Origin: Rhodospirillaceae bacterium
GTDB taxonomy: Bacteria > Pseudomonadota > Alphaproteobacteria > UBA8366
Direction: 5' to 3'
Assembly: GCA_002716125.1 (NCBI GenBank)
Contig: PAZH01000049.1
Coordinates: 1 to 55,090, forward strand
DNA length: 55,090 nucleotides
Shown: positions 1-8,511 of the stretch, piece after piece
How positions within the stretch are numbered: position 1 is the stretch's first letter
Layout of the letters: every line of letters starts with the position of its first letter
The notes under the pieces: generated by a model
Seen by the model: only the letters and a program-made list of their open reading frames with translations
Told to the model about the DNA's origin: nothing
Databases searched by the model: none
Program-made: the position numbers and the translations under genes

Positions 1-269
1 AAGCGCTGGAGATGTGCGACGAAGGTCGGGAATTCGATATCATCATTAGCGATATTGAAATGCCCGAGATGAACGGTTTCGAGCTCGCGGAGAAATTGCG
101 CAGCGGCTCACGGTGGGCGACGCCGCCGCTCGTGGCGCTGTCGGCGCATGCATCCCCTGAAGACTTCGAGCGCGGCCGCCAGGCCGGATTCACGGATTAC
201 GTCGCTAAATTTGACCGTGAGGGATTGTTGCAGACGTTGTTACAAACGATTGGCGGCGCAACCGAGTAA
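1..269 (+). CDS. CheA-type protein, C-terminal receiver domain (partial)
   Basis: This is the 3' end of a gene that begins before the window; the open frame runs from the first bases to a TAA at 267-269. The visible part is a response-regulator receiver domain: the phosphoacceptor region reads SDIEMPEMNGFELAEKLR, followed by the LSAHAS strand and the YVAKFDREGLL end. In many alphaproteobacteria the chemotaxis kinase CheA carries such a receiver after its CheW-like domain, and cheY-cheB-cheR follow directly here, so the C-terminus of a hybrid CheA is the best reading. A separate CheW-REC or other hybrid protein cannot be excluded, because the kinase part lies outside. No cheW lies between this gene and cheY. 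Confidence 0.75.
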   Translation, partial: ALEMCDEGREFDIIISDIEMPEMNGFELAEKLRSGSRWATPPLVALSAHASPEDFERGRQAGFTDYVAKFDREGLLQTLLQTIGGATE

Positions 270-376
270 TTGCGATAATAACGGCACTGTTAAGATCGGT
301 TTAGTTGCGCGGTCGCGCGTCGATCTCACTTGGTGCCTGAGAACCGTTGGCGGAATAGCACTTTGACTAAGTCCGC

Positions 377-763
377 ATGGCCAATGGGGAGATGTTAATT
401 AAGTCCTGCTTGGTGGTCGATGATTCGAGAGTTATCCGAATGGTCGTCCGCAAAATTCTTGAGGAACTCAATTTCAACGTAATTGAGGCCGAAGACGGAA
501 AGGTCGCGCTCGACGCGTGTATGCAGGAACTGCCCGATGGCGTCTTGCTCGATTGGAATATGCCGGTAATGGACGGCATTGAGTTTCTTCTTGAACTGAG
601 AAAGCTGCCTGGCGGTGACAAGGTATCCGTTGTCTTTTGCACGACGGAAAATGATCTAGCCCACATCCAAAAAGCCATTCAGGCGGGTGCCGACGAATAC
701 ATAATGAAGCCATTCGATAGCGAAATCATCGAAACCAAATTCGCACAGGTAGGCCTCATCTGA
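377..763 (+). CDS. cheY: CheY chemotaxis response regulator
   Basis: This is a single-domain receiver of 128 residues. The acidic pair is in CLVVDDSRVIR (about residues 11-21), the phosphoacceptor Asp in LLDWNMPVMDG (about residue 59), and the conserved Lys in YIMKPFD. Phosphorylated CheY normally binds FliM at the flagellar switch to alter motor rotation. Two starts are possible: ATG at 377, with no clear ribosome site, or ATG at 392 (MLIKSCLVVDD), which fits the usual CheY length better but has a GGGGAG directly against the ATG. The stop overlaps the cheB start as TGATG, so the two are translationally coupled. No FliM-type or other output domain is attached. Confidence 0.92.
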   Translation: MANGEMLIKSCLVVDDSRVIRMVVRKILEELNFNVIEAEDGKVALDACMQELPDGVLLDWNMPVMDGIEFLLELRKLPGGDKVSVVFCTTENDLAHIQKAIQAGADEYIMKPFDSEIIETKFAQVGLI

Positions 764-1944
764 TGGCACTCGCGCCCACTTCTAACGCATCGGCCGAAGA
801 AAATCCGATCCGTGTAATGGTCGTCGACGACTCCGCAATTGTGCGTGGTCTGATCACCCGAATTTTGGAGAGCGACGCGGAGATAAAGGTCGTCTCGTCT
901 GTCGGAGACGGCTTGATGGCGCTGAACGCCATTACGCGACACGAAGTTGACGTTATCGTTTTGGATATCGAGATGCCGCGAATGGATGGTTTGACGGCAT
1001 TGCCAAAACTGATTGAGGCCCGCCCCGGCGTCAAAGTGGTGATGGCGTCAACCTTGACCCGCCGGAACGCCGAAATTTCCATGAAGGCTCTTGATCTGGG
1101 CGCGTCGGACTATATTCCAAAACCGACCACTTCTGGCGGGATTCATTCGGGCGACGAGTTTAAACGGGAGCTGATCGAAAAAGTCCGCGTCTTGGCCAAC
1201 CGGGCACCTGAGCCGAAGGCGGCGGACGTCGCCGCGGCCTCCCCGGCGCCAGCAGCGCGCCCCGCCGTAGCCCCACGTGAAGCTCGGCCGGCTGCGCCGG
1301 CTGCCGCCGCACCGCAGGCAGCGGGCGGCAAAGGAATAACCTTGCGCCAGCGTGGCGCGGCACGGCCGGAAGTGATCGCCGTTGGAAGCTCGACAGGGGG
1401 GCCGCAGGCCCTCCAGCGCGTATTGGGAAATTTGCCGGATGCGGTCGGGTTGCCGATTGTCATTACCCAACATATGCCTGCGACCTTCACCACTATTCTT
1501 GCCGAACATATCGCACGTGCGAGCGGACGTTCGGCGAAAGAAGCCGAAGAGGGCGGTATCATTCAGCCGGGACATATCTACGTCGCGCCGGGTGATTACC
1601 ATATGTGTCTTGAGCGCGATGGTAGCAATATTGTGGTGCGATTGAATCAAGACCCACCCGAGAATTTTTGTCGGCCAGCCGTCGACGTTATGTTGCGCTC
1701 CGTCTCAAAGGTTTATGGCGCGAACGTTCTTGTAATGATCCTGACGGGGATGGGGCATGACGGTTTGGCGGGCAGTCAGGTAATCGTGGAGAACGGCGGC
1801 ACTATTATCGCGCAGGACGAGGAAAGCAGCGTCGTGTGGGGAATGCCGGGTGCAGTCGCGACGAATGGCGTTTGCAGCGCGGTCCTGCCAGTCGGAGATT
1901 TACCGAATTGTATCGCCAATATTGTTAAAGGGGCGGGCGCATGA
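763..1944 (+). CDS. cheB: CheB chemoreceptor glutamate methylesterase
   Basis: The protein has 393 residues in two domains. An N-terminal receiver has acidic pocket D22-D23 and phosphosite D68 in LDIEMPRMDG. A linker at about residues 145-195, rich in Ala and Pro, leads to the methylesterase domain. That domain shows GSSTGGPQAL (catalytic Ser about 210), TQHMP (catalytic His) and MGHDG (catalytic Asp). It removes methyl groups from chemoreceptors during adaptation; phosphorylation of the receiver relieves inhibition of the esterase. It is coupled to cheY upstream by TGATG and to cheR downstream by ATGA. The linker is longer and more low-complexity than in enteric CheB. Confidence 0.96.
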   Translation: MALAPTSNASAEENPIRVMVVDDSAIVRGLITRILESDAEIKVVSSVGDGLMALNAITRHEVDVIVLDIEMPRMDGLTALPKLIEARPGVKVVMASTLTRRNAEISMKALDLGASDYIPKPTTSGGIHSGDEFKRELIEKVRVLANRAPEPKAADVAAASPAPAARPAVAPREARPAAPAAAAPQAAGGKGITLRQRGAARPEVIAVGSSTGGPQALQRVLGNLPDAVGLPIVITQHMPATFTTILAEHIARASGRSAKEAEEGGIIQPGHIYVAPGDYHMCLERDGSNIVVRLNQDPPENFCRPAVDVMLRSVSKVYGANVLVMILTGMGHDGLAGSQVIVENGGTIIAQDEESSVVWGMPGAVATNGVCSAVLPVGDLPNCIANIVKGAGA

Positions 1945-2777
1945 AGGTCGAGGATTTCGAGTTTCTTGCATCACTCCTGAGGAATAAATCCGGATTGGTG
2001 CTGACGGTCGATAAGGCTTATTTGCTGGAGAGCCGACTGATGCCGGTCGCTCGGAAGAATGGGCAAAAAGACCTCGATGAACTTGTGGCGGCGTTGCGGG
2101 GCGCGGCGAACCCAGCCTTATTGAACGATGTGATCGAAGCGATGACGACAAACGAGTCGTTATTCTTCCGTGATATGAAGCCGTTCGACCAACTCCGCGA
2201 TTTGATTCTGCCAGGCCTGCTCGAACGCCGGGCGGATAAAAAACAAATACGAATTTGGTGTGCCGCCTGCTCAAGTGGGCAGGAGCCGTATTCGATCGCA
2301 ATGCTGCTGAAAGAGGCTGCAGCAAAATTTGTCGGCTGGCAAACGGAGATCGTTGCGACGGACATCTCGGTCGAAATGCTCGAGAAGGCGAAATCGGGTG
2401 TCTATACCCAGTTCGAAGTTCAACGCGGCTTGCCGGTAACGCTGCTGGTTAAGTATTTCGAGCAGAACGGCGACATATGGACGATCAGCAGCGACATCCG
2501 CTCGATGGTTCAATTCCAGGAGTTCAATCTACTCGACGATCCGAGCGCGTTCGGGACCTTCGATGTGGTCTTTTGCCGGAATGTTTTGATTTATTTCGAT
2601 CAAGACCTGAAACGGCAGGTATTGGATAAAGTTAGCGGCCTCTTGCCGGCCGACGGCGTGCTCTATCTTGGCGGTGCGGAGACCGTGCTCGGTGTTACTG
2701 AACGCTTTAAGCCCGTCAGCGGGCAGCGCGGCATGTATGCGCAGGTGGATGGCGCGCCGCCATTTAATGTCGGCTAA
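1941..2777 (+). CDS. cheR: CheR chemoreceptor methyltransferase
   Basis: The protein has 278 residues, the usual size of a stand-alone CheR. The N-terminal helical domain contains TTNESLFFRD; the SAM-binding domain contains the IWCAACSSGQEPYS region and the FCRNVLIYFD motif. It methylates glutamates of chemoreceptors with S-adenosylmethionine and is the counterpart of CheB, with which it overlaps by four bases (ATGA). No TPR or other extension is present. It is the last gene of the che operon in this window and is convergent with ctrA, separated by 78 bp that hold only a weak inverted repeat. Confidence 0.96.
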   Translation: MKVEDFEFLASLLRNKSGLVLTVDKAYLLESRLMPVARKNGQKDLDELVAALRGAANPALLNDVIEAMTTNESLFFRDMKPFDQLRDLILPGLLERRADKKQIRIWCAACSSGQEPYSIAMLLKEAAAKFVGWQTEIVATDISVEMLEKAKSGVYTQFEVQRGLPVTLLVKYFEQNGDIWTISSDIRSMVQFQEFNLLDDPSAFGTFDVVFCRNVLIYFDQDLKRQVLDKVSGLLPADGVLYLGGAETVLGVTERFKPVSGQRGMYAQVDGAPPFNVG

Positions 2778-2855
2778 ACGACTTTTGGTTTGCGGCCAAT
2801 AAATTAAGTGCACTTTGACCGGCGGAGTTCTGTCAGCCGGCGATACCTCAAATCT

Positions 2856-3557
2856 TTAGGCAGCGGGCGCTTCTAATTCCTCGTTCGGATCGCGCAGCAC
2901 GTATCCGCGCCCCCATACCGTATGGATGTAATTCTCGCCGCCAGTCGCGGTGTTGAGTTTTTTACGGAGCTTACAGACGAAGACGTCGATAATTTTGAGT
3001 TCAGGTTCGTCCATGCCGCCATAAAGGTGGTTCAGGAACATTTCCTTAGTCAGCGTCGTCCCTTTGCGCAGCGAAAGAAGTTCGAGAACGCTATATTCCT
3101 TCCCCGTCAGGTGGATCGGCTTATCGTCGATTTCGACCGTTCGCCCACCGAGGTCGACACTCAATCGGCCTGTCGTGATTCGGGACTGAGAATGCCCTTT
3201 TGCACGGCGGATAATGGCCTGAATGCGCGCGATCAGCTCGCGTTTCTCGAATGGTTTCGTGATGTAGTCGTCGGCACCAAATCCTAAGCCCTTAACCTTC
3301 GCGTCCAGGTCGTTTAGGCCCGATAGGATTAGAATAGGTGTTTCGACCCGTGAATCACGGAGTCGGCGTAGGACTTCATACCCGTCGATGTCGGGGAGCA
3401 TCAGATCAAGAATGATTAAATCATATTCGTATATCTTGCCGATCTCTAACCCGTCTTCGCCCATATCGGTTACATCAACCACATAATCTTCGGACTTCAG
3501 CATCAATTCGATGCTGCGGGCGATTGCGGCGTCATCCTCAACGAGAAGTATTCTCAT
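2856..3557 (-). CDS. ctrA: CtrA cell-cycle master response regulator
   Basis: This OmpR-family regulator has 233 residues. The receiver has acidic pocket E7-D8-D9, phosphosite D51 ([10 protein letters not shown]) and the KPFEKREL end; the winged-helix DNA-binding domain covers about residues 125-222 and contains [13 protein letters not shown] and the [14 protein letters not shown] signature. The phosphosite number and overall sequence match the CtrA family of Alphaproteobacteria, which binds TTAA-N7-TTAA and activates early flagellar and cell-cycle genes. The C-terminus ends in two alanines, the type of tail that in Caulobacter directs ClpXP proteolysis. It is divergent from fliI. GTTAAC half-sites occur upstream, but no full box was found there. 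Confidence 0.96.
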   Translation of the reverse strand: MRILLVEDDAAIARSIELMLKSEDYVVDVTDMGEDGLEIGKIYEYDLIILDLMLPDIDGYEVLRRLRDSRVETPILILSGLNDLDAKVKGLGFGADDYITKPFEKRELIARIQAIIRRAKGHSQSRITTGRLSVDLGGRTVEIDDKPIHLTGKEYSVLELLSLRKGTTLTKEMFLNHLYGGMDEPELKIIDVFVCKLRKKLNTATGGENYIHTVWGRGYVLRDPNEELEAPAA

Positions 3558-3676
3558 CGCTCATACTCTTTCTACGAATTCGGACTTTAATGTTAACTAT
3601 GTTTATTATGCTCCGAAAAGGTTAACAAATTGTAGCGGCTTTGTCTTCGCATCCGTTCGGGAAAATGTGATAAGCT
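3558..3676. promoter_or_regulatory. ctrA-fliI divergent promoter region
   Basis: This short region between the divergent ctrA and fliI genes is AT-rich. TTAA tetramers lie at 3587-3590, 3593-3596 (inside GTTAAC) and 3622-3625 (inside GTTAAC). CtrA recognises two TTAA half-sites separated by 7 bp; here none of the pairs has that spacing, so CtrA autoregulation is possible but not shown by the sequence. No sigma-54 -24/-12 pair was found, consistent with early, non-FlbD genes. Confidence 0.4.
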
Positions 3677-5032
3677 GTGGCAACCAAAAGGTGCCGCGTA
3701 TTGTCTAGTTCGTTATCCAACCTCACCGGTGATATTGATCGCCTATCGGATGGCCGGATTTATGGGAAAGTCCGCGCCATTCAAGGCATGCTGGTCGAAA
3801 TCGGAGGTGTTCAGGCGTTCTTGTCTGTGGGCGACCGCTGTACGCTCATTGGGCGGCGGGACGAGCGCGTTGCATGCGAAGTTGTTGGGTTCCGGGACGA
3901 CCGGGCATTGGCGATGCCATTCGGTGCGTTAGACGGTATCGGGCTGGGGTCGGCTGTCGAAGTCGGCGAAAGTAATTCGGTCGCCTATCCAAGCGAGGCC
4001 TGGCTTGGGCGTGTCATAAATGCGTTCGGCGAACCGCTCGATGGAAAAGGACCCATCGATCGGGGCGGTGTTGGTTATCCCGTCAAACGCGCGGCGCCGC
4101 CGGCACACGCCCGCGGCCGCGTTGACGGTAAGATCGACCTCGGCGTGAAATCGCTGAATGCGTTTGTCACCTGTTGCCGCGGCCAACGTATGGGCGTTTT
4201 TTCTGCATCTGGCGTGGGTAAGTCGATTTTGATGTCGATGCTGGCGCGGTATTCGCAGGCCGATGTGATCGTTATCGGACTGGTCGGCGAGCGCGGCAGA
4301 GAAGTCAAAGAATTCGTTGAAGAAGACCTTGGTGCCGAAGGGTTGGCGCGCTCGGTCTTGGTTGTCGCCACATCCGATGAATCGCCGTTGATGCGTCGAC
4401 AGGCGGCTTATATGACGATGACGGTCGCGGAATATTTTCGCGATCAGGGACGAGATGTCCTCTGCTTGATGGATAGTGTGACGCGATTTGCCATGGCGCA
4501 GCGCGAAATCGGTCTGTCGGCCGGAGAACCGCCCGCGAGCAAGGGCTATACGCCGACGGTTTTTGCCGAACTCCCGAAATTACTGGAACGTGCGGGACCG
4601 GGCACAGGGGAAGGAACGATTACCGCGATGTTTGCGGTGCTGGTCGAGGGCGACGATCACAACGAACCCATCTCGGATGCAGTCCGCGGAATTGTCGATG
4701 GCCACATCGTTCTGGACAGGGCGATCGCGCAGCGGAACCGCTATCCGGCGATCAATATATTGAGAAGCGTTTCCCGGACGATGCCCGATTGTAACACCGA
4801 AGATCAGAACACGCTTATAAACCATGCGCGATCTTTGATGGTGACCTATGAGGATATGGCCGAACTGATCCGGCTTGGTGCTTATCGCAGCGGCAGCGAC
4901 GCGGCTGTCGATGAAGCTATTCACTACCATGAATCGCTGGAGAGTTTCTTGGCGCAAGGCAAGAATGAAGCCTATACGCTGGATCAAAGTTACGATTTGC
5001 TCGCGAGCATATTTGGCGAGCAGAGTTCATGA
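3677..5032 (+). CDS. fliI: FliI flagellar export ATPase
   Basis: This F1-beta-like ATPase energises the flagellar type III export apparatus. The Walker A motif is SASGVGKS (about residues 176-183), the Walker B region is VLCLMDSVTRFA, and the export-ATPase signature is near PPASKGYTPTVFAELPKLLERAG. From the GTG at 3677 it has 451 residues. A TTG at 3701 (start MSSSLSNL) is preceded by AAAAGG at good spacing and would give 443 residues, so the true start may be there. The gene overlaps fliJ by four bases (ATGA). The fliIJ pair opposite ctrA is a known alphaproteobacterial arrangement. Confidence 0.96.
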   Translation: MATKRCRVLSSSLSNLTGDIDRLSDGRIYGKVRAIQGMLVEIGGVQAFLSVGDRCTLIGRRDERVACEVVGFRDDRALAMPFGALDGIGLGSAVEVGESNSVAYPSEAWLGRVINAFGEPLDGKGPIDRGGVGYPVKRAAPPAHARGRVDGKIDLGVKSLNAFVTCCRGQRMGVFSASGVGKSILMSMLARYSQADVIVIGLVGERGREVKEFVEEDLGAEGLARSVLVVATSDESPLMRRQAAYMTMTVAEYFRDQGRDVLCLMDSVTRFAMAQREIGLSAGEPPASKGYTPTVFAELPKLLERAGPGTGEGTITAMFAVLVEGDDHNEPISDAVRGIVDGHIVLDRAIAQRNRYPAINILRSVSRTMPDCNTEDQNTLINHARSLMVTYEDMAELIRLGAYRSGSDAAVDEAIHYHESLESFLAQGKNEAYTLDQSYDLLASIFGEQSS

Positions 5033-5451
5033 GTGTCATCGAGAAACTCATCCGCTTCCACAAATTCGACCTTGATGAGAAACGAAGGGTTCTTCGAGAT
5101 CTAGAAGAACAGGAAGCAAGGGTTCAGCAGGCGATCGATAGCCTCGATCAAGAAATTCAGTCGGAACAATCGTTTTCTCGCGGCCAAGCGGATTTTGCGC
5201 CTTATTACGGGGGCTATGCGTCTCGAAGCAAATCACGACGAGAGGCTCTCGAAGGTGAATTGGCCAAAGCCCATGAACAAGTCGAGGCGGCGCGGGAAAT
5301 TGTGACCCAAGCTTTCGAAGAACTTAAGAAATACGAAATCACCAAAGATCAGCAAGATCATCGGGAATACCTAGAACAAGAACGGCAGAACCAGATCGAA
5401 CTGGACGAGGTCGCGCTTACGGCGCATCAGCGCAAAGGCAGTGTGAGTTAA
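5029..5451 (+). CDS. fliJ: FliJ flagellar export chaperone
   Basis: The protein has 140 residues, almost entirely helical and charged, with heptad-like Glu/Lys/Arg/Leu patterns along its whole length (for example RRVLRDLEEQEARVQQAIDS). FliJ forms a coiled coil that docks into the FliI hexamer and FlhA and helps couple ATP hydrolysis to export. Sequence identity in this family is low, so the call rests on size, coiled-coil character and the four-base ATGA overlap with fliI. Its stop overlaps the stop of the convergent QueF-like gene by four bases, leaving no room for a terminator between them. Confidence 0.88.
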   Translation: MSVIEKLIRFHKFDLDEKRRVLRDLEEQEARVQQAIDSLDQEIQSEQSFSRGQADFAPYYGGYASRSKSRREALEGELAKAHEQVEAAREIVTQAFEELKKYEITKDQQDHREYLEQERQNQIELDEVALTAHQRKGSVS

Positions 5452-5822
5452 TCCAACCGCGCGAGTAGCGACGGATTTGTCCATTTTGGCTGTTGATCGA
5501 CGACGATCACGCTGGTTGATTTCTTCGACTCCGACCGGGCCCAAATCTTCACTTCCACCCAACGGGGAACGACTTCGTTGTTTATGTCATCGAGCACTTG
5601 AAGCGCGACCGGTTCGAGCGCTGCGGTCTCCGTGATCTGGATATCTGCCAGGTATTCTTGGAAGGCGGCCGTTAAAAGCACCAACTTGTCCGGTACATAG
5701 AAAAGAGAGACCGTCAGGGCTCCGTTCTGTGCATCACCGTTAAGTCGGGAAATATAATCGATCTTTGGGTTGGGATTCGCAAAGCTTTGAAGCCGAGAGC
5801 GATCCGTCCGAAACGCACTCAT
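5448..5822 (-). CDS. QueF-like T-fold protein lacking catalytic residues, function unknown
   Basis: This 124-residue protein lines up by eye with type I QueF (preQ0 reductase, a T-fold enzyme). Shared segments are FANPNPKIDY (QueF: FPN..RDY), YVPD at 42-45, EYL at 56-58, VLDDI at 76-80 and PRWVEV at 86-91. The QueF catalytic segment (CPxTGQPD with the thioimide Cys), the ESKSLK NADPH motif and the FHEDC substrate motif are all absent or replaced, and the RGG near the end has become RSESKK. It therefore looks like a non-enzymatic T-fold relative. Its start overlaps the stop of the FliK-like gene (ATGA), so it is probably coupled to that gene in the fliF-flhF operon. It is not the tRNA-modification enzyme; a flagellar role is inferred from position only. 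Confidence 0.6.
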   Translation of the reverse strand: MSAFRTDRSRLQSFANPNPKIDYISRLNGDAQNGALTVSLFYVPDKLVLLTAAFQEYLADIQITETAALEPVALQVLDDINNEVVPRWVEVKIWARSESKKSTSVIVVDQQPKWTNPSLLARLD

Positions 5823-7384
5823 ACGGTTAGCCCGGATTGCTTGGCATGAACTTCTTGTGTTGGGTTAAGTTCAAACAGCGTACTTCGTTGAAAATCGATT
5901 GTTCCGGTGAACCCCAACGCGGAAACCGCATCGGCATATATCCGGCGGATATCGTCCCGCATGGTCTCCGACAGGGCATCACGGGTTCTCACCATCAAAT
6001 CGATTGTCCGGTCCCTCGAAAGACCGTCGAATTGGAAAGGGCCAAGTCGGCTAAACTCGACTTCGATGACGAACCGAATTTTCCGCCCAGCGCCGTCTTC
6101 ATCGTTTTCGTCTTGATCGCGTTCGCCTCGGACGAAGAGCTTGAGTTGCTCGAGATCGCTTCCCGACAAGATGGGAATCAAGTAAGAGCGCCATTCTTGT
6201 CCCGCTGGTTCGTTTGCCATCCGACGCATATCGCCCATGTCTTGTTGTAGACGATCTAAAAGGTTGCCCCCTGTCCTTTGCAGCGTGCGCATCGAATCCT
6301 CACCGATCCAGCGGCGAACGTCACCCGTGAGCATTGCAGAGAGGAAAAAAAGGACGCCGGTTGTTATCGGCCCGCCTGCCTGCGGTAAAACTTGCTGAGC
6401 TACATGCCGGGCGGCGGCCGGGTCTGCAGAGCGAAGGGCCGCCATCACGTCACGCAGCGATTCCCATTGTTGACTTAAAAGAAGCGATGCGGGTTCCGGT
6501 AGACCGCCGGGAACCTGCGGTGTGCTGGTGATCTGCAGCGCAAGCTGCGTTCCGCGGGGCAGCGGTTTTTGAGCTGAAAGGGCGATCTCACCGGCGCTGG
6601 TCTGGACAACGGACTGTCCGCTGGCGGTTGCACCGGTAACGGTTCCGGTAACGACGCCGGGGCCGGTCGCGGCGTTGGTTGGGGTGGGTACGTTGGGCGG
6701 TGTGACTGAAACGATCCGAACGTTGAATGTCGTCCCAGGCGGAAGCGAGGAGGGCGCCGTTCCGGTCGTGCCGGGCACAGCTGCGCTCGTGTTGACGGCA
6801 CCCGCGCCACCTGAAATGGCGGTTAAGGCAGGATTTCCGGGCGTACCGCCGACCGGGGTCGCCGATGGTGTGGCGGCAACAGCGCTCGATGTGGTCGGTG
6901 CAATCGTGCTCGGCGCAGAAGGTCCTGCCGCGCCGGCGCTGGCCGTGCCGGTTGCCGATGTTGTCGCGCCGGTGGCGGCCGGCCCTGCGCGCAGGACCGT
7001 CGCTTTGGTTACACTGCCTTGCGTTAGGGTAGACGTATCGCCGGTGACTTGGGGCGCTTGCGTTTGAGGCGCGCCCGCGGCTGGTGTTTGGGGCGGCAAC
7101 AATAAAAGCAGCGGACGTGCACCAAGCGACTGAATTTGGACATTCAAGGATTGTCCTAAAACGAGATTCGCTGCTGTTTGCAGCGTTAATTGACCAAGAT
7201 CGGTTTGTATCGAGAATTGTCCGGGCGCAATTCGACTCAACACCGTGGCCGCCAAGTTTTGGCCAAGTTGAAGGCTGGATTGATTGATCGTCGACTGCAC
7301 GACAGTTGCAGTTGAGGTGTTGCCCGTCGGAACGTTTTGCAACACCGTCGAAGATGGCGGCGTCGGTGGGACAGGCGTGTTCAT
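5819..7384 (-). CDS. FliK-like Pro/Ala/Thr-rich protein
   Basis: This protein of about 521 residues starts at ATG 7384 (MNTPVPPT); an upstream TTG at 7411 is less likely. The first 250 residues are low-complexity Ala/Thr/Pro/Gly/Ser. The C-terminal 230 residues are folded-looking: a helical stretch (SLRDVMAALRSADPAAARHV), then a segment of alternating strands with LGPFQFDGLS and a final helix-strand (DIRRIYADAVSALGFTGTID). That end resembles in outline the FliK C-terminal substrate-switch domain (ELGRVEV, then a long helix and a strand), but the match is weak. A better FliK lies in the hook operon at 20135. It follows flhF by 36 bp and is coupled to the QueF-like gene. A second hook-length or export-control protein is possible. 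Confidence 0.5.
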   Translation of the reverse strand: MNTPVPPTPPSSTVLQNVPTGNTSTATVVQSTINQSSLQLGQNLAATVLSRIAPGQFSIQTDLGQLTLQTAANLVLGQSLNVQIQSLGARPLLLLLPPQTPAAGAPQTQAPQVTGDTSTLTQGSVTKATVLRAGPAATGATTSATGTASAGAAGPSAPSTIAPTTSSAVAATPSATPVGGTPGNPALTAISGGAGAVNTSAAVPGTTGTAPSSLPPGTTFNVRIVSVTPPNVPTPTNAATGPGVVTGTVTGATASGQSVVQTSAGEIALSAQKPLPRGTQLALQITSTPQVPGGLPEPASLLLSQQWESLRDVMAALRSADPAAARHVAQQVLPQAGGPITTGVLFFLSAMLTGDVRRWIGEDSMRTLQRTGGNLLDRLQQDMGDMRRMANEPAGQEWRSYLIPILSGSDLEQLKLFVRGERDQDENDEDGAGRKIRFVIEVEFSRLGPFQFDGLSRDRTIDLMVRTRDALSETMRDDIRRIYADAVSALGFTGTIDFQRSTLFELNPTQEVHAKQSGLTV

Positions 7385-7420
7385 TTGCGTGACACGCCTA
7401 AAGCGCTGCAATCGGTAGCG

Positions 7421-8482
7421 CTAATTTGAACCGGTTGGGGCAAGTTCGTCATTCTCGACGACATCCTCTTCGCGAAGACTGGTCTTCGAAACCTCCGAAT
7501 TTTCCGGAGCGATCTGTGAACTGCTTGTGTTGTTCGGAATGCTCGCTTCCGAAGGAAGCAATAGGCGGGCGAGCGACACCGCATTTACCGGCCGTAAACC
7601 GTTCACAATATTCGGTGACGGGCTGACATCGGAAAACGCCAAGCCAGACGCCTCGACCGCTGCCAGGATGCTGCCGAGGCGCCGCACCATGTCCAAACCG
7701 GTGACCAGCATTCTCGACGGATTCACATCTTCGTATGCTTTTGCAATCTCGATGGCTTCGATGACGTCGCGGCCCGCGGTGAGCACCAAGATAGGTTCAA
7801 CGGCGATGGCACCCGCAAACTCGATGAGCTTGTCCATATCCTCTTGGCTGTAAGGATTGACACCCATTGTGTCGATCACGATGAGGTCGTCTGCCTCCGC
7901 ATTCTCGATTTCCTCGATCAATGCTAGAGGATCCGGGGCCACCTTTGTCGAGAGACCCAGCCGGCTGCCGTAGGCATCGAGTTGCTCAACCGCGCGTGCG
8001 CGAACGGTGTCCGTTGTAATTAATGTGACCGAGTGGCCTGAAACGACACTGCGTGCCGCCAGTTTAGCGGCAGCGGAGGTTTTCCCACCGCCGGGCGGCC
8101 CGATAAGCATAATTGGTCTGGCACCAACACCGGATTCGGGCAGCGGCATAAAGTTGTAGGTATCCTGCAACGCGCCGCTGAGCGACATATGCGCGTCTGC
8201 CTTGGCTTGTGCGGCGACACTATTCAGTAACTTGTCGGTTAACTGCGGCGGGGTCCCGTGGTCGTCGAGCGAGTTGCCAATCATCTGCAAGGTTTCGAAC
8301 GAGATCGCGCGTTCGGTCTCCGGAATGTGACGGTCTTCCATATCGGATGCGGCCGTCACGCGGACGCCGCGCGTGCCCTCGTCTTCATGCGTTGCCACAA
8401 TGATGGCTTCCGCGCCCATCTGCTCGCGGACCAGTTCCATGGCCTCCTGCATTGTCCGGGCGTGGATTGTCTTAAGGCGCAT
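7421..8482 (-). CDS. flhF: FlhF SRP-type GTPase for flagellar placement
   Basis: The protein has 353 residues. The N-terminus (MRLKTIHARTMQEAMELVREQMG) is typical of FlhF B-domains. The NG GTPase domain has G1 GPPGGGKT at about 128-135, a TTDTVRARAVEQLDAYG segment, DTMG in place of the usual DTAG, and TGLD in place of TKLD. FlhF is the third SRP-GTPase paralogue and sets number and polar position of flagella, normally with FlhG. No flhG is seen in the window. It has an unusual Ser/Glu-rich C-terminal tail of about 50 residues. It follows flhA by 29 bp in the same operon. Confidence 0.88.
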   Translation of the reverse strand: MRLKTIHARTMQEAMELVREQMGAEAIIVATHEDEGTRGVRVTAASDMEDRHIPETERAISFETLQMIGNSLDDHGTPPQLTDKLLNSVAAQAKADAHMSLSGALQDTYNFMPLPESGVGARPIMLIGPPGGGKTSAAAKLAARSVVSGHSVTLITTDTVRARAVEQLDAYGSRLGLSTKVAPDPLALIEEIENAEADDLIVIDTMGVNPYSQEDMDKLIEFAGAIAVEPILVLTAGRDVIEAIEIAKAYEDVNPSRMLVTGLDMVRRLGSILAAVEASGLAFSDVSPSPNIVNGLRPVNAVSLARLLLPSEASIPNNTSSSQIAPENSEVSKTSLREEDVVENDELAPTGSN

Positions 8483-8511
8483 TCGATTGGATTCCTAGTG
8501 TCCCGATAACT

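Noticed and set aside
3587..3625. CtrA box in the ctrA promoter
   Set aside because: Three TTAA tetramers are present, but no two are separated by 7 bp.
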